Assembly (NCBI GenBank): GCA_022452285.1
Contig: JAKUNG010000017.1
Location: 34,452-98,451 of the forward strand
Direction: 5' to 3'
DNA from: Terriglobia bacterium
GTDB taxonomy: Bacteria; Acidobacteriota; Terriglobia; Versatilivoradales; Versatilivoraceae
DNA length: 64,000 nucleotides
Part shown: positions 33,798 through 43,089 of the stretch, one piece after another
Layout of the letters: the number at the start of each line of letters is the position of its first letter
How positions within the stretch are numbered: position 1 is the stretch's first letter
The notes under the pieces: generated by a model
What the model was told of the DNA's origin: nothing
The model's database searches: none
The model's input: the letters and a program-made list of their open reading frames with translations, nothing else
Position numbers and translations under genes: made by a program

Positions 33798-36368
33798 GTG
33801 TTGGTGGATAACGTAATAAACAGAATGTTGGTTTCCAAAATTCCTCGGGCTCTCTCTCTTGCAAAAAATAGTCTGTCTATTGTACTTTTTTTCAGTTTAA
33901 TACTGAGTTCCAATCTCTGGGGAAATTCGCAGCAGTCCTTACTGTCTCTAAGTCTTGTACCCCAAAAAGTCGTTCTAAGTGGGACCGGTGCTTCCCAACG
34001 TTTCTTGGTTCTGGCTACCTACTCAAATGGGCAGAAACAAGAGATCACTTCAAAATCTAGTTTCTCAATTTCTGATCCTCGTATTGCAAAAGTTGATGGG
34101 CATGGTCGAGTTGTCTCACTATCAGATGGAAAGACAACAATTACTGCAAAAATTGATGGGCATACAGCTACTGCAGTACTTTGGTGCGAAAATTCCCTTC
34201 TGGAATCGCCCGTCAGTTTTGTTAAAGATATTACTCAGATATTAACTAAGCAAAGCTGTAACAGTAGTAGTTGTCATGGTGGAGTAAAAGGAAGGGGTGG
34301 TTTTCGACTCTCTTCTAATGCAAGTCACCCTCTCGAAGATTATGAGTGGATTAAACAGGGAGGAGGATACCAAGTTCTTACTGATCAGCCTATACAACCC
34401 AGAAATCCTCGAATTAGTATAGAGATTCCCGAGAAAAGTTTGATTTTGCAGAAACCAGCTATGCTGCAGCCACATGGCGGTGGCCAGCGATTTGAAGAAG
34501 GTTCTGAAGATTATGATGTTTTGCTCAGTTGGATTCAAGCTGGTGCTCCCTATACCCAACCTGAGAAAAAAGACCTAGTTGTCGAGCGCATACAAGTTTT
34601 TCCAGAGGAAGCCATTTTGGATCGATTAGGAAAGCATCAGATGCTGGTAACCGCACACTTTTCCAATAGGCGTCAGGAAGATGTAACTAATCAGGTACAT
34701 TATGAATCATTAGATGCTGAGATTTTACAGGTAACTTCAGAGGGTTTAGTAAAAGCAAAACGGGTTGGTGAAGCAGTGATTTTGGTGAGATACCCTGGTA
34801 AGGTTGCTGTTGCTCGCTTTGGTGTAATTTCTAAATTTATTGAAGATTACCCTCTTTTATCTCGGACTAATTTTATTGATGAAGAAATCTTTAACAAACT
34901 TGAAAGGTTCCATATCATTCCCTCTGGACTTTCCAGTGATAGTGAATTTTTGCGGCGAGTCTGTCTTGATATAACAGGAACACTTCCTCCCCCAAGCAGA
35001 GTCCGTGAATTTATTGCTAACCAAGATTCACAAAAACGAGAAAAACTAGTTAGAACCCTGTTGAATTCTCCTGAATACATTGAATATTGGACCTTTCGTT
35101 TAGCGGATCTTTTCCGTGTCAAAGTTTCACAATATTCTTATTGGGAGTGGATTCGACGTAGTCTCAAATTTAACAAACCATATGACCTAATTGCTCAGGA
35201 AAGAATAGCTGCTCAGGGTAGTCAGGGTCCTTCCAGCCACTTTAGTACTGGTGGAGACTTTCATGCCGAACAGGTAGTCGCTGAACAGTTTCGAGTCTTT
35301 TTTGGTCGTCGAATGGATTGTGCGCAGTGCCATAATCATCCCTATGATCGCTGGACCCAAAATCAATTCTGGGGTCTTGCAGCTTTCTTTGGTCGGACCA
35401 CTAGTATGGGGACTGGACCAGCAGTGGTTTATGACGATCCATTAGGACAAGAAGAGAATTTTGGGACTGAGGGCAGGACTGATCTGACCTTTGCACCGAT
35501 TACCCATCCACGAAGCAAGATGCTTGTGAATCCAACATTTCTAGATGGTCAAAGACTCCAAGACACTTCTATGACTGATTTGCGAATGGATCTAGCTCGT
35601 TGGATGACAGCACAGACAGACTTTTCTGAAGCTACTGTTAATCGTGTTTGGGGACATTTTTTTGGCCGAGGATTAGTTGATCCCGTCGACGATTTTCGTC
35701 TGGGTAATCCACCGACTCATCCGAGGCTTCTACAAATATTGGCAGATGATTTTCAGCGCCACGGCCATGATTTAAAACATCTTATTCAGCGCATTGTTTT
35801 ATCAAGGACCTATCAGCTTTCAAGTTCTTCCAACAAAACCAATCGCAGAGATACAATTAATTATTCTCGTGCGTTTCCTCGTGCCCTTGAGGCTGAAGTG
35901 CTCTTAGACGCACTATCAAGTGCAACTGGGGTTGCCGAAGCTTTTCTGCCTCCAGAAGGAATTTATGATTTTGAAACTGCTCCTCCTGAAACTAGAGCCA
36001 TTAACCTCAAGTTTCCCTCTAATTATCACTCTCTTTTTCTTGATGTATTTGGACGACCGCAAAGAGATGCAGTGGGTGACCGAAATAATCAAGTAAATCT
36101 TAGTCAAGCCCTTCATATGTTAGTTGGGTCTACCTATCTACAAAAGCTTTCTAAGGAAGATGGTAGACTTCACCAGCTTATTCAGAAAAAGGCTTCCGAT
36201 GAAAAAATCATCGATGAATTATATCTGGCAAGTCTTTGCCGATTTCCCTCTGTGCTGGAAAGAAAACAACTAATGAAGCGAATTAAGGCCCACTCTTCAC
36301 GTAAGGAAGCATTAGAAGATATACTTTTAGCTTTGATCAGTTCTCGTGAATTTTCTGAAAATCATTAG
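33798..36368 (+). CDS. DUF1549/DUF1553 (PSD1-type) protein, copy 2
   Basis: 856 residues, the same length as copy 1. The GTG start is preceded by AGGAG ten bases upstream, within the end of the PPC gene. The signal segment LSIVLFFSLILSSNLWG is followed by an Ig-like domain, a cytochrome-like segment with SCNSSSCHGG (CX4CH again) and GRGGFRLS, a second Ig-like domain, DUF1549 with CAQCHNHPYDRW (canonical CXXCH), and DUF1553 (VNRVWGHFFGRGLVDPVDDF). The strong conservation of both heme-type motifs between diverged copies argues that they are functional. It belongs to the second three-gene cassette. Confidence 0.9.
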   Translation: MLVDNVINRMLVSKIPRALSLAKNSLSIVLFFSLILSSNLWGNSQQSLLSLSLVPQKVVLSGTGASQRFLVLATYSNGQKQEITSKSSFSISDPRIAKVDGHGRVVSLSDGKTTITAKIDGHTATAVLWCENSLLESPVSFVKDITQILTKQSCNSSSCHGGVKGRGGFRLSSNASHPLEDYEWIKQGGGYQVLTDQPIQPRNPRISIEIPEKSLILQKPAMLQPHGGGQRFEEGSEDYDVLLSWIQAGAPYTQPEKKDLVVERIQVFPEEAILDRLGKHQMLVTAHFSNRRQEDVTNQVHYESLDAEILQVTSEGLVKAKRVGEAVILVRYPGKVAVARFGVISKFIEDYPLLSRTNFIDEEIFNKLERFHIIPSGLSSDSEFLRRVCLDITGTLPPPSRVREFIANQDSQKREKLVRTLLNSPEYIEYWTFRLADLFRVKVSQYSYWEWIRRSLKFNKPYDLIAQERIAAQGSQGPSSHFSTGGDFHAEQVVAEQFRVFFGRRMDCAQCHNHPYDRWTQNQFWGLAAFFGRTTSMGTGPAVVYDDPLGQEENFGTEGRTDLTFAPITHPRSKMLVNPTFLDGQRLQDTSMTDLRMDLARWMTAQTDFSEATVNRVWGHFFGRGLVDPVDDFRLGNPPTHPRLLQILADDFQRHGHDLKHLIQRIVLSRTYQLSSSSNKTNRRDTINYSRAFPRALEAEVLLDALSSATGVAEAFLPPEGIYDFETAPPETRAINLKFPSNYHSLFLDVFGRPQRDAVGDRNNQVNLSQALHMLVGSTYLQKLSKEDGRLHQLIQKKASDEKIIDELYLASLCRFPSVLERKQLMKRIKAHSSRKEALEDILLALISSREFSENH

Positions 36369-36494
36369 AGAAGCATATTACTGGTGCAGTATACTAGAGC
36401 ATAAACATTGATTTTTCAGTTGTCAGCTGAGATAGTAAGGAAACATCTAACGAACCCAAGAATTTGAATTTTATTGTTTTAATGAGGTGGCGTT

Positions 36495-37838
36495 ATCAAA
36501 AGTAAACAAGTTGGGATAAATTCGAAACCTAATTACAATCGCCGTTCAATTCTTAAAGTAGGTTCCTTAAGTTTTTTAGGGATTAGTCTTAATCAAATCC
36601 TGCAACTTGAACGGTTGATGGCATCTAATAGGATCGCTAAAACAGGGAAGGCACAATCCTGTATCCTGATCTGGTTGAATGGAGGTCCTAGCCATATCGA
36701 CATGTGGGATCCCAAACCTAATAGTTCTTTTCAACCTATTTCCACTAACGTATCTGGGATCCAGGTTTCCGAACTGTTGTCTCGGACAGCAAAACACATG
36801 GATAAGCTATCCATCATACGCTCTATGCATAGTGAAGAGAATAACCATGGTAAGGGACACCACTATGTGCTGACTGGTCATCGACCCAATCCATCCATGA
36901 CGTTTCCTGCTTTTAGCTCTATCATTACCAAAGAAATGGGTGCTCGTAATAGCGTTCCTCCCAATGTTATCATTCCGGCACCTCACTCGGGGTACAAGGA
37001 TTACTATGGAGCTCACTTTCTCGGACCCCAATATGACCCTATGGAGATTCCCGATCCAAACCAAAAAGATTTTGAAATTCCTGACTTAAGTTTGCCTGCT
37101 TCACTTTCAATCGAAAGAATGGAGTCACAACGTTCATTCCTTTCGTTAGTAGATAATCTTTATCGGCAGCGGGTTGAAAGTGTTGAACACCTTAAGATGG
37201 ATAGTTTCCGAGCACAAGCGTTGAATATGATTACCTCACCTGCGGTTCGTGACGCTTTTGATTTATCTGATGAGTCCGAAAAAGTAAAAGATTCTTATGG
37301 GCGTAATACTCTAGGACAGAGTGTTTTAATTGCCCGTCGTTTGGTAGAGGCCGGAAGTCGCTTTGTTACGGCTCTAGATTTAAATAGACCAGAAAGTGGA
37401 CGGGACTGGGACACTCATTTTGGTAATGACTACCAACATCGAGATTATCTTGTACCTGTGTTAGATCAAGCACTTTCTACTCTCTTAGAAGATCTTCAAC
37501 AAAGGGGATTACTTGAATCAACAGTCGTAATTGCCATGGGGGAATTTGGCCGCACTTATGATTTAAACCGTGGCGGTGGTCGGGATCATTGGTGTCACTG
37601 TTGGTCAATGGTTTTGGGAGGAGGAGGGATCAAGAGTGGACAAGTCATTGGGGCAAGCGACGAACGTGGAGCCTATGTAGCTGACCGAATGGTAACAGTA
37701 GGTGACCTCCTTGCGACTATATACAAAGCATTTGGAATTGATTGGACCGAAGAGTATATGCATCCAATTGGTCGACCTCTTAAAATAGCTAATTCTATCA
37801 ATGATGAAACTGGAGTTCCAATTAAAGAGTTGGTTTAG
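36495..37838 (+). CDS. DUF1501 Tat-exported protein, copy 2, with apparent non-AUG (ATC) start
   Basis: DUF1501 protein homologous to copy 1 throughout (CILIWLNGGPSHIDMWDPKP, MGEFGRTYDLNRGGGRDHW). The first conventional starts in frame (TTG 36615, ATG 36618) lie after the twin-arginine signal. Upstream, in the same frame with no stop until 36483, the sequence encodes NRRSILKVGSLSFLGISL, matching copy 1's Tat signal. No ATG, GTG, TTG or CTG exists in that stretch. ATC at 36495 has GAGGTGG (36484-36490) at ideal spacing and would put the RR pair at residues 16-17, against 17-18 in copy 1. I therefore annotate ATC as the probable start; a base-call error at that codon is the alternative. The 3' end overlaps the convergent DUF3108 gene by four bases. 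Confidence 0.8.
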   Translation: MKSKQVGINSKPNYNRRSILKVGSLSFLGISLNQILQLERLMASNRIAKTGKAQSCILIWLNGGPSHIDMWDPKPNSSFQPISTNVSGIQVSELLSRTAKHMDKLSIIRSMHSEENNHGKGHHYVLTGHRPNPSMTFPAFSSIITKEMGARNSVPPNVIIPAPHSGYKDYYGAHFLGPQYDPMEIPDPNQKDFEIPDLSLPASLSIERMESQRSFLSLVDNLYRQRVESVEHLKMDSFRAQALNMITSPAVRDAFDLSDESEKVKDSYGRNTLGQSVLIARRLVEAGSRFVTALDLNRPESGRDWDTHFGNDYQHRDYLVPVLDQALSTLLEDLQQRGLLESTVVIAMGEFGRTYDLNRGGGRDHWCHCWSMVLGGGGIKSGQVIGASDERGAYVADRMVTVGDLLATIYKAFGIDWTEEYMHPIGRPLKIANSINDETGVPIKELV

Positions 37839-38713
37839 AAGATTAGTGGCTCAAGGGTTAGTTTTTTTCCTGATGCATCTTCAATTTTCATAATTGTTCC
37901 AAATACTTTTCCGAGCCAGGCTTTAGCCTCATATTTAACAGGCATTTTTCTGTTGTCATCTGTGATCCAAACTACCAAGCTTCCACCTCCTTTAAAGAGG
38001 CCACGTACTGAGCTAGATTTGATCTTTATCGTGGAATAGGTTCCTGCAAGAGCTATTACTGTTTCCTTTTTCATAGCACGGATTTTAACCTTTTTGATAA
38101 TCCCATTATTACTTATGTTTATAAGATAAGTATCGCCAACCTTAATTTCCTTGAGTCGAGTTTGATAAACGGCAGACAAAAAATCCTGTACACATACAGG
38201 GAATTCTTCAAAGTTTTTGTTTTTAAGTTCCTTTGGGGGATTCTGAGTAGCATCATAGGTCAGATAATTACCAACACGCTTTTTGTAATCTATAGTTAAT
38301 ATTTTGTTACGATATCTTTTCCTTCGACCTGGTCTAGTGGTTTTTTCTTCTCGTGCGATTTCAGTAAACCGAGTTGAACAAAATCTTTCTGTGTTTACCA
38401 ATGACTCATAATAATTTTTAACAGTGAATCCAGTGAGTTTAGGCAGGAATCCTGAAGAAACAGCTTCTGCAGTTATTCTAAAGGCCTTTTCGCCTTTGTA
38501 ATCAATAGAGTTGTGGAACTTGAGCATCATTTCGCCAGCACTGATAGTGGGCAGGAAGAACATCCAGAATGGAGGATTCCAACGAACTTCATAAACAAGT
38601 GTCTCACCTTTGGGAATAACATCTGATGGATTTTTAGATAAGGAGGCGTGAAGAGATTCCGAATAAAAGAATATAGTGCACAAGATTGCTAACAGAGCCA
38701 TACTTTTTTTCAT
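37835..38713 (-). CDS. DUF3108 domain-containing exported protein
   Basis: A 292-residue protein with a signal peptide (residues 1-23, ESLHA-S). The body has the DUF3108 pattern: GETLVYEVRW near the mature N-terminus, an AGEMMLKF strand, FRITAEAVSSGF, then YNLTYD-like segments and GTYSTIKIKSSS...VWITDDNRKMPVKYEAKAWLGKVFG at the end, as in periplasmic beta-rich proteins of unknown role. GAGAAG precedes the ATG. Its stop codon overlaps that of the convergent DUF1501 gene. It is separated by 92 bases from ispG upstream on the same strand. Confidence 0.85.
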   Translation of the reverse strand: MKKSMALLAILCTIFFYSESLHASLSKNPSDVIPKGETLVYEVRWNPPFWMFFLPTISAGEMMLKFHNSIDYKGEKAFRITAEAVSSGFLPKLTGFTVKNYYESLVNTERFCSTRFTEIAREEKTTRPGRRKRYRNKILTIDYKKRVGNYLTYDATQNPPKELKNKNFEEFPVCVQDFLSAVYQTRLKEIKVGDTYLINISNNGIIKKVKIRAMKKETVIALAGTYSTIKIKSSSVRGLFKGGGSLVVWITDDNRKMPVKYEAKAWLGKVFGTIMKIEDASGKKLTLEPLIF

Positions 38714-38805
38714 TCAACTTCTCAACATTTAAGTTCCAATGGGCCTATTTTCAGGAAAGAAAATAACATAATTTGGATTAGAGTTAATGCCATTTAATTC
38801 AAATA

Positions 38806-40047
38806 CTAATTTAAGTTATCCCTTCTGTCATAATTAGACTTCACATATCTATTTAGAATATTAAGAAATTCCTTTACGATGTTTTTACCTCGAAGAGTTG
38901 TAGTGAATTGTCCATCTACAAATACTGGAGCTTTCGGGTCTTCCCCAGTGCCTGGCAAAGATATTCCAATGTTAGCTTGTTTTGATTCTCCAGGACCATT
39001 TACAACACATCCCATAACGGCTACCTTGAGGTCTTCAACTCCCTGGTACTGATTTCTCCACTCGGGCATTTGAGAGCGGAGATAGACTTGTATTTGATCA
39101 GCCATTTTTTGAAATAAGGTACTGGTGGTTCTTCCACATCCTGGACAAGCTGTCACTTGGGGAAAAAAACTGCGAATGTCTAGGGACTGGAGGATCTGCT
39201 GACAGACCAAGACTTCTTCAGTTCGGTCTCCCTCTGGAGCTGGTGTAAGGGAAACTCTGATGGTGTCACCAATTCCCTCTTGTAGTAAAATTGATAGAGC
39301 TGCTGTGCTTGATACGATCCCTTTAGTTCCCATTCCAGCCTCAGTTAAACCGAGGTGCAGTGGATAGTCACAACGGGATGCCATGGTACGATAAACATCG
39401 ATTAGATCTTGAACTCCCGAAACCTTTGCGCTCAGAATGATTCGATCATGAGGCAAACCGTAGCTTTCTGCTAGAATGGCTGATTCTAAGGCACTCTCCA
39501 CAATAGCTTTGAGCATTACTTGGCGGGAATCTAGAGGATTAGATAATGTAGCATTGTCATCCATCAGTCTAGAAAGTAGGGATTGATCTAGAGAACCCCA
39601 ATTAACTCCGATACGAATAGGTTTTTCATTTTCTTTAGCCACTTCGATCATTTGCTTAAAGTTTTCATCCCGATGCTTTCCTGCTCCTACATTTCCAGGG
39701 TTAATCCGATATTTAGCTAATGCTCGTGCGCAAGCTGGATAACGGTTCAATAGTAGGTGTCCATTATAGTGAAAATCCCCAACTAAAGGAACGGTGAGGC
39801 CTTGCTCTAAAAGACGTTCTAAAATTTCTGGAACTGCTTTTGCTGCCTCATCATTATTTACAGTAATCCTTACAAGTTCAGACCCGGATAGAGCTAGAGC
39901 TGCCACTTGATTTGCAGTGGCCAGAGCGTCAGCTGTGTCTGTATTTGTCATGGATTGTACAACTACAGGATTTCCATTCCCTATTAATACGTTTCCAATT
40001 CGGACTTCTACCGAGGAACGTTTTTCAATTTTTCTCATTTTATTCAC
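38806..40047 (-). CDS. ispG: 4-hydroxy-3-methylbut-2-enyl diphosphate synthase (IspG)
   Basis: A 413-residue enzyme of the MEP isoprenoid pathway, converting MEcPP to HMBPP with a [4Fe-4S] cluster in the cytoplasm. Family signatures are [13 protein letters not shown] near the N-terminus, [22 protein letters not shown], and the cluster ligands C301 and C304 (CPGCGR), C347 and E354 (GCVVNGPGE). Length is typical of the short bacterial form. The frame begins at GTG 40047; ATG at 40038 is equally possible. Its presence shows the host uses the MEP route. It is monocistronic or co-transcribed with DUF3108. Confidence 0.97.
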   Translation of the reverse strand: MNKMRKIEKRSSVEVRIGNVLIGNGNPVVVQSMTNTDTADALATANQVAALALSGSELVRITVNNDEAAKAVPEILERLLEQGLTVPLVGDFHYNGHLLLNRYPACARALAKYRINPGNVGAGKHRDENFKQMIEVAKENEKPIRIGVNWGSLDQSLLSRLMDDNATLSNPLDSRQVMLKAIVESALESAILAESYGLPHDRIILSAKVSGVQDLIDVYRTMASRCDYPLHLGLTEAGMGTKGIVSSTAALSILLQEGIGDTIRVSLTPAPEGDRTEEVLVCQQILQSLDIRSFFPQVTACPGCGRTTSTLFQKMADQIQVYLRSQMPEWRNQYQGVEDLKVAVMGCVVNGPGESKQANIGISLPGTGEDPKAPVFVDGQFTTTLRGKNIVKEFLNILNRYVKSNYDRRDNLN

Positions 40048-40408
40048 ATATTTCTTCAGGTCATTTTAAAACCTATTGCAACCACAGATTAAAGGATAGA
40101 GCGACACTGGTCAAGCCAACGGCTGAAGTCAGTCAAACAAAGTCATTGGTTGTAAAATTTTCTAAGGAATTTTGTTTTCATAATAAAGATATTATTTTTT
40201 CCAAATCTGCTGCTGAACAGTTCTGTTTTCTCATCCTAACCTCCAGTCTCCATTCTCAATATTTATTTGATGTGTTACTATCCAGCAAGACTGATTTAGA
40301 GTAATGTAAATACTTAATCATGTCATAGCTTTGCTTAGGTGTTTGATCCAATCTTGAATTTTTTTGACTATGTCCTTCAAAATCTTCTCATGAAACTAGG
40401 ACTGAAAA
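40048..40408. other. 361-base intergenic region with an 80-base inverted-repeat element
   Basis: Spacer between ispG (minus) and the small TPR gene (plus). TTGCAACCA at 40076-40084 can pair with TGGTTGTAA at 40147-40155 (nine pairs, one G-U), closing an 80-base element that contains small internal hairpins (AGCC-AAC-GGCT). It would lie in the ispG leader. An open frame crosses the region but has no coding character. I see no clear promoter. Confidence 0.45.
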
Positions 40409-40903
40409 ATGACACTTAAAAATCACGATGATGCTCAACAGGAAGCTCAAAATCTTTGCCAAGAAGGAATGGACCAGTTAAACCGAGGCCATATTCTTAA
40501 GGCTATCAATAAATTTAATCAAAGTTTAGCCATTCAGGCAACTGCAGAGGGTTATACTTATAGGGGTTGGGCAATTTCTTTTTTAGGTATGTTGGATCAA
40601 GCAATTGATGATTGTCGTCAGGCTATCCAGATTGATCCAAACTTTGGAAATCCATATAACGACATTGGTGTTTATCTTATGAACTTGGGAGAAAATGATA
40701 AAGCTGTTCCTTGGTTGGAAAAGGCTAAGCAAGCCAAACGATATGAACCAAGACATTTTCCCTACTTAAACTTGGGACGTATTTATTTGGAGAAGGGTGA
40801 TCAAATGAAAGCCCTTGATGAATACATTCAAGCTTTAGATATTGATCCTGAAAATAAAGTTGCCCTCAAGGCTATAGCTGGAATGAAACTTTCTATTAAT
40901 TAG
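40409..40903 (+). CDS. Small cytoplasmic TPR-repeat protein
   Basis: A 164-residue protein made of about four TPR units: ILKAINKFNQSLAIQATAEG, LDQAIDDCRQAIQIDPNFGN, NDKAVPWLEKAKQAKRYEPR and QMKALDEYIQALDIDPENKV. No signal peptide or membrane segment, so it is cytoplasmic, unlike the four secreted TPR proteins at 0.2-11.7 kb. AGGA lies eight bases before the ATG. It is 58 bases upstream of the dus gene on the same strand and likely co-transcribed. The partner is unknown. Confidence 0.85.
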   Translation: MTLKNHDDAQQEAQNLCQEGMDQLNRGHILKAINKFNQSLAIQATAEGYTYRGWAISFLGMLDQAIDDCRQAIQIDPNFGNPYNDIGVYLMNLGENDKAVPWLEKAKQAKRYEPRHFPYLNLGRIYLEKGDQMKALDEYIQALDIDPENKVALKAIAGMKLSIN

Positions 40904-40961
40904 GTATTTGCATTCTCAAAGTAGTTTCTGCTGAGTCTATTACCTTATTGAGGTTTCCGGA

Positions 40962-42101
40962 TTGAGTGTATTGGAATCTGAATCTTTAAAAAAGGTTTCT
41001 CCCAATAGGAGTGCTGCTGAGGGAGTCCAGAGTAACGATTTTTTGGACAGACGCCTTTCCCAAATTCTTTTTGGCAATCAACGTAGAGTCAACTTCCCAA
41101 TTATTTTTGCCCCGATGGCAGGTCTCTCCCACGTAGCATTTAGACAATTAGTTCGGACTTATCTCCCAGCTAATGCTGAAACACTTTTATTCACTGAAAT
41201 GTTGTCAACTCGATTGCTTCCGAGCGAAGAGGTAGGAGAAACTCCTCAAACAAAGATAGCAGAAGGAGAAGAGGATCTTGTCCCTCAATTGTTAGGTAAT
41301 GATGAATCATGGATTGCTCCCTCAATAAGAAAATTGATGAGATTATCTCCAGCTGGAATTGACATTAATATGGGATGTCCAGTTAGTAAGGTTTTAAGGC
41401 ACAATTGGGGTGTCGCTTTGATGGGAGATATTTATTATGCTGAAGAGGTTGTTCGTAATACTCGAAAACTGACGTCTTTACCTCTCTCAGTTAAAATAAG
41501 GACTGGCCTGAAAGATGATCTTAAATATTTGGTTGAGTTTTCCCAAATGTTAGAAGAAGCTGGTGCTGACTGGATAACATTACACCCTAGAGTTCAATCT
41601 CAGCACAGGAGAGGTCAGGCTAACTGGGATTACATTGGACGCGTTAGAGAGGCTTTAAAAATCCCTGTGATTGGCAATGGTGATATTCAAGAATCTTCGG
41701 ATATCTTGAAGATGATTAACAAAACTGGTTGTGATGGTGTGATGGTTGCACGAGCAGCTACAGCAAGACCCTGGATTTTTTGGCAAATTGCTGAAAGCTT
41801 AGGGTTTGCTGAACCTAATGGTCGAGAAGGTCAAAGAGCACCTAGGACAGCTGAAGAAGAAGGTATAGAATATCAACATGCATTAAGATTTTTCTGTGAT
41901 CAACTAGAACTATGTTTTTCTCCATCTGAACAACTGTCACGTCTTCGATTATTTCTTGCTTGGGGACACAGATGGGTGTTTTTTGGTCACTACCTTTCAA
42001 AACAGGTCAACCGCTGTTGCAATTTAGAATCGGCCCGACGTGTGATCGAGACATTTTTCGATTCTCCAAAACCTTTAAAAGCTAGAACTAGACTTCAATG
42101 A
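40962..42101 (+). CDS. tRNA-dihydrouridine synthase (Dus family)
   Basis: A 379-residue FMN enzyme that reduces uridine to dihydrouridine in tRNA D-loops. Motifs: FAPMAGLSHVAFRQL at the FMN site, QLLGNDESW, the catalytic-Cys segment INMGCPVSKV, SVKIRTGL, WITLHPR, VIGNGDI and GCDGVMVARAA (phosphate-binding), and a helical C-terminal domain. The TTG start has GAGG eight bases upstream. The first 40 residues are an extension relative to most DusB. Assignment to DusB rather than DusA or DusC is likely but not proven. Confidence 0.92.
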   Translation: MSVLESESLKKVSPNRSAAEGVQSNDFLDRRLSQILFGNQRRVNFPIIFAPMAGLSHVAFRQLVRTYLPANAETLLFTEMLSTRLLPSEEVGETPQTKIAEGEEDLVPQLLGNDESWIAPSIRKLMRLSPAGIDINMGCPVSKVLRHNWGVALMGDIYYAEEVVRNTRKLTSLPLSVKIRTGLKDDLKYLVEFSQMLEEAGADWITLHPRVQSQHRRGQANWDYIGRVREALKIPVIGNGDIQESSDILKMINKTGCDGVMVARAATARPWIFWQIAESLGFAEPNGREGQRAPRTAEEEGIEYQHALRFFCDQLELCFSPSEQLSRLRLFLAWGHRWVFFGHYLSKQVNRCCNLESARRVIETFFDSPKPLKARTRLQ

Positions 42102-42281
42102 GTCAATTTGATTTACAGCTAGTTTAAGGATCTCATTCTTTAAATTTCAGAAAAATAAATAGAACTGGTTGAAGCTATCAATAATCTCCAAATGGGGTGT
42201 GTTCAAATCAGAGTAGTCTATAAAAATGAAAGGATGCTTGGAATTTGAACATAGGTCAGAAATTGAAATAAGGGGTCAATC

Positions 42282-43013
42282 TTGTTTCGAAAAATTAAAA
42301 TAGCTACTAAACTTCTTAAATGGAGGAATCTTGATTTTAAGAGTGGTTATTGTCCTTTGTGTGGTCCCACTTTCTTTGTGAAACTTGATAACTATGAGAT
42401 GGCAATTCGTTGCTTAAGGTGTCGTTCGAGTGCTGCAACGATGTCTTTTGTTAGTGTGGTAAATCGTTTGATTCCAGATCTTTCGGAGAAACATGTTTAT
42501 GAGTTATCGGCTCAAGGTCCTCTTGTTAAATTCCTTTTAAGGAGTGCAGGTAAGGTAACCCTTTCAGAATATTTTGATGATGTTCCACTTGGTAAGTACA
42601 AAGGGAAAATTCAGTGTCAGGATGTAGAGCGATTGACCTATGATAAAGAATCATTTGACATTTGCACCTCCACTGAAGTTTTTGAACATGTCCCTCATGA
42701 TTTAGAAGGATTCAAGGAGTTGTACCGTATTCTGAAACGAGGAGGAGTCCTGATGCTAACGGTTCCTCTCTCTCCTGTATCTAAAACTGTTGAACGGGCT
42801 AAAATAATTGATGGAGAGATTCAGTATCTTCTTCCTCCAGAATATCATGGTGACCGAATCCGTGGATTTAACTCTGTTCTTTGTTTTCGAAATTATGGTC
42901 AAGATATTGTAGACAGGTTGGACTTTGTTGGTTTTCACCATCCTCGTATCGTTCAAGGTGATGATCCTACTGGCTGGGGGTTTTCTCGAGGAGTTGTTGT
43001 AGCAAGCAAGTAG
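42282..43013 (+). CDS. Class I SAM-dependent methyltransferase with zinc-ribbon N-terminus
   Basis: A 243-residue protein with two CXXC pairs (CPLC and CLRC) at residues 24-47, read as a zinc ribbon, then a methyltransferase core of the Methyltransf_11 type: VYELSAQGPL (motif I, atypical), LTYDKESFDICTSTEVFEHVPH (motif II/post) and EGFKELYRILKRGGVLMLTVPL. The TTG start is supported by AAGGGG six bases upstream. It is followed 76 bases later by an O-antigen ligase-like gene, which hints at a role in polysaccharide or lipid modification. The substrate is unknown. Confidence 0.88.
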   Translation: MFRKIKIATKLLKWRNLDFKSGYCPLCGPTFFVKLDNYEMAIRCLRCRSSAATMSFVSVVNRLIPDLSEKHVYELSAQGPLVKFLLRSAGKVTLSEYFDDVPLGKYKGKIQCQDVERLTYDKESFDICTSTEVFEHVPHDLEGFKELYRILKRGGVLMLTVPLSPVSKTVERAKIIDGEIQYLLPPEYHGDRIRGFNSVLCFRNYGQDIVDRLDFVGFHHPRIVQGDDPTGWGFSRGVVVASK

Positions 43014-43089
43014 ATGGAATAATAGATAGCTTACATTGTTCAATTAATATATTGAAAAAGATTAAAGGTAGAATAGTATTTCTTTTTTT

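Noticed and set aside
36615..37838. DUF1501 copy 2 as a protein without signal peptide starting at TTG/ATG 36615-36618
   Set aside because: The frame upstream encodes a Tat signal homologous to copy 1, so the shorter start would discard conserved sequence.
40076..40155. Possible tRNA (GGATAGAGC string and closing 9-bp stem)
   Set aside because: No pairable D-stem, anticodon stem or T-arm with GTTC, and no CCA; it does not fold as a cloverleaf.
39912..40304. Plus-strand ORF overlapping ispG and the spacer
   Set aside because: It lies antisense to ispG for its first third and shows no family motif or coding character; a shadow frame.
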